Positions 1-7,017 of a stretch of 17,687 bases of DNA are shown one piece after another (within the stretch, counting starts at the first letter, position 1; every line of letters starts with the position of its first letter). The stretch is from CAZIOH01 sp964540815 (GTDB lineage: Bacteria; Myxococcota_A; Polyangia; Fen-1088): contig CAZIOH010000118.1 of NCBI GenBank assembly GCA_964540815.1, positions 1 to 17,687 of the forward strand, given 5' to 3'. Position numbers and translations under genes: made by a program. The notes below the pieces were generated by a model. The model saw only the letters and a list, made by a program, of their open reading frames with translations, made no database searches and was not told the origin of the DNA.

Positions 1-399
1 CTGTCGAGCGTGACCACCCACGATCTCGCCACCATCGCCGGCATCTGGACCGGCGCGGCCATCGAGCACATGCGGAGCGCCGGCGTGACGCCCAACGTGG
101 CCGGGCTGCGCGATCTCAAGCAGAACCTGGCGCGCCAGACCGGCACCCCCATCGACGCCCCCCTCGAGGAGGCCGTGCTGGCCATCTACCGCGCGCTCGC
201 CACGGCGCCTTCGAAGATCTTGCTGGCCACGCTCGACGACGCGCTGCTGGTGCTCGAGCAGCCGAACATGCCGGGAACCATCCGGTCCTGGCCGAACTGG
301 TGCCTGGCCCTGCCGAAGACCCTCGAGGAGCTCCGGGTCGCGGAGCTTCCGCGCCGCCTCGCGGCCCTCCTCCACCGCCCGCCCCCTGGCGGAAAATAG
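1..399 (+). CDS. malQ: 4-alpha-glucanotransferase (amylomaltase), C-terminal fragment, cut by window start
   Basis: This is the last ~132 codons of a MalQ-type 4-alpha-glucanotransferase (glycoside hydrolase family 77), which moves maltodextrin segments between alpha-1,4-glucans in cytoplasmic glycogen and maltose metabolism. The reading frame is open to the left edge (L-S-S before the first possible GTG at 10), so that GTG is not the true start. Two family signatures are visible: TTHDLATIAGIWTG, which matches the conserved THD..T..G..W segment, and EQPNMPGTIRSWPNWCLALP, which matches the PGT..(x)PNW..(l)P block near the C-terminus. Full-length members are ~500-700 residues, so most of the gene, including the catalytic nucleophile, lies outside the window. 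The gene ends with TAG at 397-399 and converges with the WD40-like lipoprotein gene. Identification rests on these motifs only but they are characteristic. Confidence 0.85.
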   Translation: MSSVTTHDLATIAGIWTGAAIEHMRSAGVTPNVAGLRDLKQNLARQTGTPIDAPLEEAVLAIYRALATAPSKILLATLDDALLVLEQPNMPGTIRSWPNWCLALPKTLEELRVAELPRRLAALLHRPPPGGK

Positions 400-447
400 A
401 GCCGAACGCAATCGTCGCGCCCACCAGGCCCGGTCGGCGTCACGGCA

Positions 448-468
448 GGGCCGCTCGCACGGCGGCCC
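448..468. terminator. Candidate bidirectional terminator hairpin between convergent genes
   Basis: A perfect 7-bp GC stem (GGGCCGC at 448-454 with GCGGCCC at 462-468) encloses a 7-nt loop. It lies in the 94-bp spacer between the convergent malQ and lipoprotein stops. No T-tract follows on either strand, so intrinsic termination is only plausible; by chance such a stem is not rare in DNA this GC-rich. Confidence 0.3.
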
Positions 469-493
469 CCGGGGCTCGTCGTCCGGCCCGCGG

Positions 494-1693
494 TCAGGGC
501 AGGTCGGCGTCGAGGCGGCTGAAGACCAGGGTGGCGTCGCTGAGCTGCCACTCGGTCAGCCGGCCACCGCGCCACGCGACGGCCACCCTGGAATCACCGC
601 CGACGAACGCCAGGCCCGCCACCTCGCGGGTCTGGGGCGGCTCTGGCTGCCGCAGCGGCGAGTCGTCGACCAGGGTCGCCAGCGTGGTCCCGCTGGTTGC
701 ATCGAGGACCGTGACGGACATCCCGTCCGGTGACAGCGCGAGCTTGCTGCCATCCGTCGCGTACGCCAGGGCCACCGCCGACGGGTAGGTGGCGAGGGTG
801 TGTCCATCCGGGAGGGCGTGGAGCTCCACCGCCGCGTCCGTACCGACGGCCAGTGTGTGGCTGTCCGGAGCGAAGGCCAGGGTCGCCGCCCGCCCGGCGA
901 TGTCGGCGACGAGTGTTCCGTCCGCGGTGCTCCAGACGTGCGCACCCTCGGAGGTGGCGGCGGCCACGTAGAGGCCATCGGGAGAGATCTGCACCTGGTT
1001 CACGAAGTCCTGGCTGACCGGCAACAGCGCCGGTCCAACCTCGAGCCCATCGGCCGTCTGGAAGCGGTGCACGGCGCCGTCGATGCCGCCGCTCACGACG
1101 ACCGACTCATCGGAGGAGAGCGCCAGCGTGTACACCTGGTTCAAGAGCTGCAGATGGTGCATCTCGGCCCCGGCCGGATCGAGGAGCCAGAGATCGCCCA
1201 GCAAGGACGTCGCGAGGACACCGGTGCCCTGCGCGACCTGCGATGCGTACCCGCGCCCCGGATCGACGGTCTTGCGCTTGGCCCCGGTCGTCGCGTCGAA
1301 GAGCATGACGCCCCCGCTGCCCGCCACGGCCAGCACGTCCGCCTTGGACGAGTAAGAGAGCGAGTTGTAGGACACGGCCGCCGAGACCGGATCGCTCGAG
1401 CCCTGCACCTCGCCCTGCACCCCACCCTGCGCCGCGATGGCCGCGCCCTGCGCCGCGATGGCTGCGCCCTGCGCCGCGACGCCCGCGCCCCTCACCGCGA
1501 CGGATGCGCCCTGCGCCGCGATGGCTGCGCCCTGCGTCGGGCTGCCCGCGCCCTGCACGGCACGACCCGCGCCCGCCGGGTCCGTCCCGACCACCTGCGA
1601 ACCTGGACCGGTGGTCGGCGAGCTGCAACCCGCCAGCGCGGCCGCCACGCATCCGACCTTCGACAGCGATCCCAACCACGTGCTCCGCCTCAT
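494..1693 (-). CDS. Lipoprotein with heptapeptide repeats and a WD40-like beta-propeller
   Basis: A predicted 399-residue surface or periplasmic lipoprotein. The N-terminus (MRRSTWLGSLSKVGCVAAAL, then AGCSSP) is a type II signal peptide with lipobox L20-A-G-C23. Residues ~41-98 are low-complexity heptads of the type QGAAIAA, encoded by seven tandem 21-bp units. From ~105 to the end are WD40/YVTN-like blades with recurring patterns such as VSGGIDGAVHRFQTADG, QISPDGLYVAAATSEGAHVW and KLALSPDGMSVTVLDATSG. Such propellers are usually scaffolds; no enzymatic motif is visible, and the ligand is unknown. The ATG at 1693 is chosen because it starts the signal peptide and follows a strong Shine-Dalgarno. 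The frame stays open upstream into the tex antisense strand, but that extension is not protein-like. The gene follows tex on the same strand after an 86-bp spacer. Confidence 0.8.
   Translation of the reverse strand: MRRSTWLGSLSKVGCVAAALAGCSSPTTGPGSQVVGTDPAGAGRAVQGAGSPTQGAAIAAQGASVAVRGAGVAAQGAAIAAQGAAIAAQGGVQGEVQGSSDPVSAAVSYNSLSYSSKADVLAVAGSGGVMLFDATTGAKRKTVDPGRGYASQVAQGTGVLATSLLGDLWLLDPAGAEMHHLQLLNQVYTLALSSDESVVVSGGIDGAVHRFQTADGLEVGPALLPVSQDFVNQVQISPDGLYVAAATSEGAHVWSTADGTLVADIAGRAATLAFAPDSHTLAVGTDAAVELHALPDGHTLATYPSAVALAYATDGSKLALSPDGMSVTVLDATSGTTLATLVDDSPLRQPEPPQTREVAGLAFVGGDSRVAVAWRGGRLTEWQLSDATLVFSRLDADLP
1427..1573. repeat. Seven tandem 21-bp repeats inside the lipoprotein gene
   Basis: Seven in-register 21-bp units run from 1427 to 1573, with consensus CTGCGCCGCGATGGCTGCGCC on the + strand split as unit starts 1427, 1448, 1469, 1490, 1511, 1532 and 1553. 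The first, second and fifth are nearly identical; units 4, 6 and 7 are diverged. A shorter 12-bp echo (CCCTGCAC...) continues at ~1401-1426. The length is a multiple of three, so copy changes would keep the protein frame; each unit encodes a heptapeptide of the type GAAIAAQ. Confidence 0.9.
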
Positions 1694-1698
1694 CGTAT

Positions 1699-1707
1699 CC
1701 CCCTTTT
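1699..1707 (-). promoter_or_regulatory. Strong Shine-Dalgarno of the WD40-like lipoprotein gene
   Basis: On the - strand AAAAGGGGG lies 5 nt before the ATG at 1693. It fixes the start codon and contrasts with several window genes that have no such site. The octamer GGATACGA occurs twice, once on each side of this purine run. Confidence 0.75.
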
Positions 1708-1779
1708 CGTATCCACCAGATCCCCGATCCTGCCCCTGCCGAATCGATCGACCTGGCCCAAACTCCGACGAAAAGGAGC

Positions 1780-4338
1780 CTAGCGAAGCTTTCCGAGGCT
1801 GGCAAACGGGTTGTTGAAGGGCTTCTGGACCGGGGCAGCCTCGGGCGGACGCCCCGCGCCCCGGTTCGCGCCCCCCCCGCCGGAGCCGGGGTTTCCTCCC
1901 CGATTTCCGCCGGCGCCGCCGCTCCCCGGGCCCGCGCCGAACCGACCGGCAGTGCCCGGTGCATGGCCCGCCGCCTGAGAGGCGCCCGTGGCGGCGCGGC
2001 TGCCGGACTTCATGGTGAGCGCGATCTGCTGCTTCTCGAGCTTCACCTCGAGCACGCGCACGGTCACCCGATCCCCCGCGCTGACCACGTCGCGCGGATC
2101 CTTGACGAACTTGTCGGCCAGTTGCGAGATGTGGACCAGGCCGTCCTGGTGCACCCCGATGTCGACGAAGGCGCCGAAGTTGGTGACGTTGGTGACGATG
2201 CCGGGGCACACCATGTCTGGCTTCAGATCCTCCACCCGGTGGATGTCGGCGCGGAAGGTGAACGGCACAAACGCCTCGCGCGGATCGCGCCCGGGCTTCT
2301 CGAGCTCGCGAAGCACGTCCGCGAAGGTGAAGCTGCCGAGCTCGGCCGCGAGCGCCCGATCCTCGCGCACCAGCTTCACGCCGGCGCCGAGCAGGTTCTG
2401 CACCGGCACCCCGAGTCGCTTCGCCAGCGCCTCGAGCGCGGGGTAGCGCTCGGGGTGGACACCGGTGTTGTCGAGGGGATTCTCCGCCTCCGGGATCCGC
2501 AAGAAGCCAGCCGCTTGCTCGAACACCTTGGCGCTGAAGCGCGGCACCTCCAGCAGCTCGGCGCGCTTGCGGAACAGACCCTTGTCGGCGCGGCGCTGGA
2601 CGATGGCGCGGGCCAGCCCTGGACCTATCCCGGAGACCCGCCCGAGCAAGTGGTGCGAGGCCGTGTTGAGGTTCACCCCGACCTGGTTCACGCAGCGATC
2701 CACCACGCCCTCGAGGCTCTTCTTGAGGGCGGTCGGCGAGACGTCGTGCTGGTACTGGCCGACACCGATGCTCTTGGGATCGATCTTCACCAGCTCGGCC
2801 AGGGGATCCTGCAACCGGCGCGCGATGGAGATCGCGCCCCGCACCGTGACGTCGAGCTCGGGGAACTCCTCGCGCGCAGCCTCGCTCGCGCTGTAGACGC
2901 TGGCGCCGGCCTCGCTGACCATCACGACGGGGGTCTGGATCCCGGCCCCGGTGAGGATCTCGCGCACGAAGGTCTCGGTCTCGCGGCCCGCGGTGCCGTT
3001 GCCCACCGCGACCGCGCGGATGTCCGCCTTCCCGAACAGGGTGAGCAGGACCTGCCCCGCGGCGGCGCGCCCGGCTGGGGTCTCGAGGTGGATCACCGTG
3101 TTACCGAGGTAGGTTCCACCCGCGTCCACCACCGCCAGCTTGCAGCCGGTGCGCAGGCCCGGGTCGACCCCGAGGACGGCCTTCGGTCCAAAGGGCGAGG
3201 CCAGCAGCAGCTTGCTCACGTTCTCGGCGAACACCCGGATCGCGGCGGCGTCCGCCACCTCGCGCAGGGCCTTGTGCAGCTCGTTCTCGATCGACGGGCC
3301 GACGTGGACCCGCAGCGCGAGGCGCGCCGCCTTCTTGAGCAACGGCGCGCCCGGGAAGCGCGGCTCGGAGCAGGCCGCCTGCTCGAAGAGCGCGGTGAGC
3401 TCCTCGGCCAGCGGATCCACCACCCGCGCGGACGCGCCCGGCGCGGCGGCGGCGGCGGCGGTGCCCGCGCCCGCGATCGACGTGCCGTCACCCGGCCGAC
3501 CATCCGGGGGCGTCGCGCCGCCGAGCGACATCACCAGCTCCTCCTCCATCCAGCCCCGGCGCATCGCCAGGTAGCGGTGCGAGCTCTCGGGCTTCAGCAG
3601 ATCCTGGGCCCGCTCCTCGTAGTGGAAGTAGTTCTCGAACTTGCTGTGGGGCGTGGCCTTGTCGCCCTTGCGGGTCTTGACGAACCCCGCGGTGCGGTAG
3701 CGCTCGCGCACGGTGGCGCGCAGGGCCATGTCCTCCGCCAGGCGCTCGACGACGATCTCCACCGCGCCCGCCAGGGCAGCCTCCACGTCGGAGACGCCGG
3801 CGGCCTCGTTCAGGAAGGCGGCGGCCCGCACCTCGGGGGCCTCCCCGCCGGGGCCGCCCGGTGCGCCATGCCCACCGGCCCACAGCCACTCGGCGAGCGG
3901 CTCGAGGCCCGCCTCCTTGGCCTGCGCGGCCTTGGTCTTGCGCTTTTGCTTGAAGGGCAAGTAGATGTCCTCGAGCGCCGCGGGATCGAAGGTGCCGAGC
4001 ACCTGGTCGCGGAGCTCCGGCGTGAGCTTCTTCTGGCGGTCGATCTCCTCGACGATGAACTGCTGGCGCTTGACCAGCGTGTCCCAGGTCTCGCGGTCGT
4101 CGAGCACGTGCTGGATCGCGACCTCGTCCAGGTTGCCGGTCTGTTCCTTGCGGTACCGGGCCATGAAGGGGACGGTGGCGCCCTCGGCTCCGAGCCGCAG
4201 CACCGCGCTCGCACCCGGCAACGGGATCTCCGGGTGGCGGGCCCTGAACCAGGTCTCGAAGGTGGTGGAGGCTGCGGCGCGTGGGCCAGGCGAGGTGGAC
4301 GAAGTCGGCGAGGTGGCAGGTCCGGGGATCGGCGTCAC
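1780..4338 (-). CDS. tex: Tex family transcription accessory protein (S1 RNA-binding)
   Basis: An 852-residue Tex protein, a cytoplasmic nucleic-acid-binding factor linked to transcription and stress tolerance. In order: Tex N-terminal helical region with GATVPFMARYRKEQTGNLDE (~53-72); YqgF/RNase H-like domain with VLGVDPGLRTGCKLAVVDAG (~388-407); the conserved GVGQYQHDV (525-533); helix-hairpin-helix region ~560-620; S1 domain ~707-777 (FGAFVDIGVHQDGLVHIS). It is longer than E. coli Tex (~770) because of a Pro/Ser/Thr N-terminal tail (1-25), Gly/Ala insertions at ~154-167 and ~274-305, and a Gly/Arg-rich tail (~795-830). The start is GTG at 4338; there is no in-frame ATG before the conserved core and no Shine-Dalgarno, but a promoter-like element abuts it. 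It is divergent from the HD-domain gene and followed by the lipoprotein gene on the same strand. Confidence 0.95.
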   Translation of the reverse strand: MTPIPGPATSPTSSTSPGPRAAASTTFETWFRARHPEIPLPGASAVLRLGAEGATVPFMARYRKEQTGNLDEVAIQHVLDDRETWDTLVKRQQFIVEEIDRQKKLTPELRDQVLGTFDPAALEDIYLPFKQKRKTKAAQAKEAGLEPLAEWLWAGGHGAPGGPGGEAPEVRAAAFLNEAAGVSDVEAALAGAVEIVVERLAEDMALRATVRERYRTAGFVKTRKGDKATPHSKFENYFHYEERAQDLLKPESSHRYLAMRRGWMEEELVMSLGGATPPDGRPGDGTSIAGAGTAAAAAAPGASARVVDPLAEELTALFEQAACSEPRFPGAPLLKKAARLALRVHVGPSIENELHKALREVADAAAIRVFAENVSKLLLASPFGPKAVLGVDPGLRTGCKLAVVDAGGTYLGNTVIHLETPAGRAAAGQVLLTLFGKADIRAVAVGNGTAGRETETFVREILTGAGIQTPVVMVSEAGASVYSASEAAREEFPELDVTVRGAISIARRLQDPLAELVKIDPKSIGVGQYQHDVSPTALKKSLEGVVDRCVNQVGVNLNTASHHLLGRVSGIGPGLARAIVQRRADKGLFRKRAELLEVPRFSAKVFEQAAGFLRIPEAENPLDNTGVHPERYPALEALAKRLGVPVQNLLGAGVKLVREDRALAAELGSFTFADVLRELEKPGRDPREAFVPFTFRADIHRVEDLKPDMVCPGIVTNVTNFGAFVDIGVHQDGLVHISQLADKFVKDPRDVVSAGDRVTVRVLEVKLEKQQIALTMKSGSRAATGASQAAGHAPGTAGRFGAGPGSGGAGGNRGGNPGSGGGGANRGAGRPPEAAPVQKPFNNPFASLGKLR

Positions 4339-4347
4339 GGGACCAGC

Positions 4348-4376
4348 AGTCTGGAGTTTTTCGGGCGCGGCGTAAA
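4348..4376 (-). promoter_or_regulatory. Candidate sigma70-type promoter of tex, nearly leaderless
   Basis: On the - strand TTTACG (4371-4376), a 17-bp spacer and CAGACT (4348-4353) precede the GTG by 9 nt. Matches to TTGACA and TATAAT are 4/6 and 3/6, and A2 and T6 of the -10 box are kept. Transcription would begin ~2 nt before the start codon, consistent with the absence of a Shine-Dalgarno. Confidence 0.45.
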
Positions 4377-4408
4377 GACCGACGATGGATGGCCCTTTGG
4401 GTGGGCGG

Positions 4409-4438
4409 TTGGGTTGTCCCGGCTCCGGCTGCTACCAT
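4409..4438 (+). promoter_or_regulatory. Candidate promoter of the HD-domain gene, leaderless
   Basis: TTGGGT (4409-4414), an 18-bp spacer and TACCAT (4433-4438) lie just before the GTG at 4446, leaving 7 nt between the -10 hexamer and the start codon. The predicted start of transcription is therefore at or next to the G of GTG. No Shine-Dalgarno is present. Confidence 0.45.
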
Positions 4439-4445
4439 CTGCTGG

Positions 4446-5999
4446 GTGACGACCGGCGTCCACGCAACGATTCATCGAATTATTGCGGCCTTCGACGGGG
4501 CGCTCGAGGGGCTCGACCTGCGGACCGATCCACTCGACGTCGAGCGGTGGAGCGTGCTCGTGCACGAGGCGATGGCCAACCGAGCCCGCTTCTTCCATGG
4601 CTCCGAGCACATCTTCGACGTGGTTCGAGGAACCCGCGCCGGGGACCAGGCCGGCGACCAAGCCGGCGACCAAGGTCGCGCGGATCCCCTGGAGACCCTG
4701 GCGATCCTGTTTCATGACGTGGTCTACGTGCAGGTGGACGGAGCCCTCGACCAGAGGGTCGCCCGGATCCTCGAGGGGGTGATCCGCCACGAGGACGGCG
4801 GCGGGTATCGCCTGGCGGATCTGGACGCGCTGGCCGAGCCGCTCGTGCTCGACGTGGCGCAGGTGTTCGGCCTGTCGTCCGGCCAGGAGCTCTCGCCCTT
4901 CGCCGGGCTCAACGAGTTCGCGAGCGCGCTGGTGGCGGCGCGCCTGCTCGGCCCACTGCTGCGCGAGGGACAGGTGATCGCCATGGCTGCCTGCATCGAG
5001 GCCACCATCCCCTTTCGCGGCCCCGACCAGCGCGGGCTCGGGCCGTACGATCGCCTGGCCGAGCGTCTGCGGCGGCTGTCCCCCGACGGCCGCCCGCTCG
5101 ACGAGGCGCGGGTGGCCGAGGCGGTGACCCGCGCGGTCCGGGTGGCCAACAGCGACGTCGGGAACTTCGGTGATCCGGATCCCGCGACTTTTCTCGATCA
5201 CACGTGGAACCTCTTGCCCGAGACCAATCCGGCGCTGCAGCTGCCGACGGCCTATACCGTGCGCCAGTATCGGGTGGCCCTGCACCAGATGGAGGTGTTC
5301 CTCAGCACCCTCTCCGGCGAGCGGGTGTTCCACCGCTGGGGTGGGGTCCCGGACGAGGCCACCTACCGCGGACTGGTGGCACGAGCGGCGAACAACCTCG
5401 GCATCGGCGTGCGTTACCTGCGGGTCAAGCTGTACACCGCCGCCATCCTCGAGTCGCTGGCCATGGAGTCGGGCGGCGACGCGCCTCTCGAGCTGTTCGC
5501 CGGGGCGATCCCGAGGCAGGGGGTGGATCTGGCGCGCATCGAGCGGCACCTGCCCATCGAGGCCGTGGTCGCCTTCGAGGAGCGGCGGGGACGGGCGGCG
5601 CCGCGGCTCGGCTCCCGCGCAGACGGGGACGGAGCGAGCGCAGGCGAGGCCGGCGAGGCCGGCGCGGCTCACCCCGGGGCCGATCCGGGGCTGCTCGCGC
5701 TGTTCGTGACCGGGCGCGCCCATGACTCGAGCTTCGACCTGCGCGGCTCGCCCCTCTCGGCCTTCCTCTACCGCCGGCTCGGGGAGGCGGGCGTGGAGGC
5801 GGCGCTTCCGTCGCTGCGCGACGTCTCCGCGGGGCGCCTCGCCCCGATGGCGTTCCTGCGGGCGCAGTCCCCGGCGGCGCGGTCGGCGATCGCATCGATC
5901 GCCTGGGCGGCTTCTCGGGTGGCCACCACCCGGACCGCGCGGCTGGGAGAGCTGGCGCGGAGCTTGGCCGAGTCGGCAAGCGCGGCCTCACCGCCCTGA
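4446..5999 (+). CDS. HD-superfamily (putative metal-dependent phosphohydrolase) protein with long C-terminal extension
   Basis: A 517-residue soluble protein without a clear family name. The N-terminal ~270 residues carry the order of metal ligands seen in HD-domain hydrolases: H51/H55 in FFHGSEHIFDV, the H90-D91 pair in LAILFHDVVY, then CIEATIPF (183-190) and a late Asp in VANSDVGNF (D237). HD enzymes cleave phosphoesters such as nucleotides or cyclic nucleotides; the substrate here cannot be told. A 12-bp tandem repeat (4638-4673) inserts GDQA-type tetrapeptides between the first His and the HD pair. Residues ~270-517 are mostly helical, end in an Ala-rich stretch and match nothing I recognise. 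GTG 4446 is preferred; an ATG at 4389 would add a hydrophobic peptide (MALWVGGWVV) but overlaps the promoter-like element. It is divergent from tex, and its stop lies 36 bp before the scaffold gap. Confidence 0.6.
   Translation: MTTGVHATIHRIIAAFDGALEGLDLRTDPLDVERWSVLVHEAMANRARFFHGSEHIFDVVRGTRAGDQAGDQAGDQGRADPLETLAILFHDVVYVQVDGALDQRVARILEGVIRHEDGGGYRLADLDALAEPLVLDVAQVFGLSSGQELSPFAGLNEFASALVAARLLGPLLREGQVIAMAACIEATIPFRGPDQRGLGPYDRLAERLRRLSPDGRPLDEARVAEAVTRAVRVANSDVGNFGDPDPATFLDHTWNLLPETNPALQLPTAYTVRQYRVALHQMEVFLSTLSGERVFHRWGGVPDEATYRGLVARAANNLGIGVRYLRVKLYTAAILESLAMESGGDAPLELFAGAIPRQGVDLARIERHLPIEAVVAFEERRGRAAPRLGSRADGDGASAGEAGEAGAAHPGADPGLLALFVTGRAHDSSFDLRGSPLSAFLYRRLGEAGVEAALPSLRDVSAGRLAPMAFLRAQSPAARSAIASIAWAASRVATTRTARLGELARSLAESASAASPP
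4638..4673. repeat. Three tandem 12-bp repeats inside the HD-domain gene
   Basis: Units GCCGGGGACCAG (4638-4649), GCCGGCGACCAA (4650-4661) and GCCGGCGACCAA (4662-4673) encode A-G-D-Q three times. The frame is preserved; it looks like a recent expansion in a loop between metal-binding helices. Confidence 0.85.
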
Positions 6000-6035
6000 A
6001 CCGCGCGGGATCGCTTTCTTTCCAGGTTCGGCAGG
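5996..6035. repeat. 40-bp direct repeat, left copy at contig end
   Basis: The 40 bp from CTGAACCGCG... to ...GGTTCGGCAGG end exactly at the first N and are identical to 6136-6175, which begins exactly after the last N. The copy includes the TGA stop (5997-5999) of the HD-domain gene. Confidence 0.95.
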
Positions 6036-6135
6036 NNNNNNNNNNNNNNNNNNNNNNNNNNNNNNNNNNNNNNNNNNNNNNNNNNNNNNNNNNNNNNNNN
6101 NNNNNNNNNNNNNNNNNNNNNNNNNNNNNNNNNNN
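6036..6135. other. Scaffold gap of exactly 100 N
   Basis: One hundred consecutive N, a conventional placeholder length for a gap of unknown size. Because both flanks end in the same 40 bp, the two contigs probably overlap and the real gap may be absent. Open frames spanning the N run are not real genes. The whole 309-bp stretch 6000-6308 holds no recognisable gene. Confidence 0.97.
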
Positions 6136-6175
6136 CTGAACCGCGCGGGATCGCTTTCTTTCCAGGTTCGGCAGG
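6136..6175. repeat. 40-bp direct repeat, right copy at contig start
   Basis: Identical to 5996-6035, beginning CTGAACCGCG directly after the N run. The rest of the spacer up to 6308 has no protein-like frame on either strand. Confidence 0.95.
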
Positions 6176-6190
6176 GTGTTCGGCAGGGTG
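6167..6190. repeat. Two tandem 12-bp units next to the gap
   Basis: TTCGGCAGGGTG occurs twice in a row (6167-6178 and 6179-6190). A variant with one extra C, TTCGGCCAGGGTG, lies at 6270-6282, and both it and the second unit are followed by ACC. The left contig stops inside the first part of such a unit (TTCGGCAGG), so copy number here is uncertain and may be why the assembly broke. Confidence 0.8.
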
Positions 6191-6308
6191 ACCCATGACC
6201 TTCGACATGTCCTCCGGCTCGTGTTCCCTCGCTGGCCCGCGCCGCTACCGGTTCGCCCCCCACCGTCCGTTCGGCCAGGGTGACCTCGATGCATGCGGCC
6301 GAGCGGAT

Positions 6309-6734
6309 TCACTTCTTCTTCGCCAGGGCACGCATCCGGTTGTTCTTCGGGTTGTGCTCGACCTCGGCGAGCCCGAGCGCCTCCAGCACGGGCGGCACGT
6401 ACATGCCGAAGCGACCGCGTAGCCCCTTCTTGAGACCGTACCACCCCGCGACGGGGTTGGTGCCCGAGCGACCCCAGGCCTCGACGGTGCCATCGGCCGC
6501 GGGCTTCTGTTCGTCCGCGCTCCCGAGCAGCATCCAGTCGCCGTGCTCGACCAGCATGGCGTGCAGATCGTCGATGCAGCGGAGGTGATAGCGCAGCTGC
6601 GTCTTTCCCACCTGCACCACCAGCGCGGGCGGCGTGGCCTTGGGATCCCGGTACACCTCGAACGTCGACGTGCCGGGCGGGGTCTCGAGCTGCCAGGGCT
6701 GCTGCGCCGTCCCCGCGCCCTTGGCGTTGGTCAT
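6309..6734 (-). CDS. Conserved hypothetical protein, 141 aa
   Basis: A small soluble protein of 141 residues with no signal peptide or membrane segment. It has the look of a well-conserved single-domain family: VVQVGKTQLRYHLRCIDDLH (~47-66), HGDWMLLGSADE, GTVEAWGRSGTNPVAGWYGL and an end of the type EVEHNPKNNRMRA before a Lys-rich tail. I recall similar proteins from Actinobacteria and think the family may be the one labelled DUF6855, but I cannot confirm this and no function is known to me. The ATG at 6734 is chosen because GGAAGG (6743-6748) sits 8 nt upstream and the conserved part begins ~20 residues later; the frame is open further upstream but reads as Arg-rich noise. It is divergent from the Gly-rich lipoprotein gene across a 283-bp spacer. 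Confidence 0.75.
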   Translation of the reverse strand: MTNAKGAGTAQQPWQLETPPGTSTFEVYRDPKATPPALVVQVGKTQLRYHLRCIDDLHAMLVEHGDWMLLGSADEQKPAADGTVEAWGRSGTNPVAGWYGLKKGLRGRFGMYVPPVLEALGLAEVEHNPKNNRMRALAKKK

Positions 6735-7017
6735 TTGGCGAGCCTTCCAGCTCGGGGGGCCTTCGTCGGGTTGCGGTCGTTCGGCATGTGTCCTCGCGGA
6801 GGGTTGGATGGGTGCCACTTCGAGACGGCGCTCGCAGGGCTCTCTTCTACCGAGAAGCTCCGAGCGAGGACAAGCCTCTCGTCGCGTCGAGCGCGGCACA
6901 ACCTTCGGTCGCTCGCGACCGGAGATCTGCCTTTCGATGCGACGTGCGTCCTCTGCGACCGTTTTCCGCGTGACAGATGGCCGCCTGCGTCGGATGATCG
7001 GCCCGAGGGGGGGGCGC
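6735..7017. other. Divergent intergenic spacer, no gene seen
   Basis: This 283-bp spacer separates two divergent genes and should contain both promoters, but I find no convincing -35/-10 pair. It holds one compact palindrome, CGGTCGC-TC-GCGACCG, at 6906-6921, which could be an operator half-site pair or chance. A G-rich Shine-Dalgarno (GAGGGGGGGG, 7005-7014) precedes the lipoprotein ATG. Confidence 0.5.

Noticed and set aside
10..399. A 129-residue gene starting at GTG 10
   Set aside because: The frame continues to the window edge and the sequence is the C-terminal part of MalQ, so this GTG is internal.
1427..1573. Tandem repeats as a CRISPR array
   Set aside because: Units are contiguous 21-mers without spacers, in frame in a protein gene; the same argument excludes the 12-bp and 7-bp arrays.
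1694..2209. N-terminal extension of the WD40-like lipoprotein gene
   Set aside because: The extension is antisense-like Arg/Gly noise overlapping tex in another frame, and a signal peptide with a good Shine-Dalgarno begins at 1693.
4389..4445. ATG 4389 as start of the HD-domain protein, giving a hydrophobic N-terminus like a signal peptide
   Set aside because: It overlaps the -35/-10-like element, has no Shine-Dalgarno, lacks basic residues before the hydrophobic run, and the HD domain is expected to be cytoplasmic.
1504..4449. A 981-residue + strand open frame opposite tex
   Set aside because: It is the complementary strand of tex in GC-rich DNA; its composition (His/Leu/Asp/Gly/Arg-rich) is typical of shadow frames and no domain is visible.
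5722..6263. Open frames running through the N gap
   Set aside because: They contain unknown bases and Arg/Ser/Pro-rich shadow sequence; none resembles a protein.
6906..6921. Palindrome CGGTCGCTCGCGACCG as an operator
   Set aside because: One short GC palindrome in GC-rich DNA without a neighbouring regulator is not enough; it is noted only in the spacer description.
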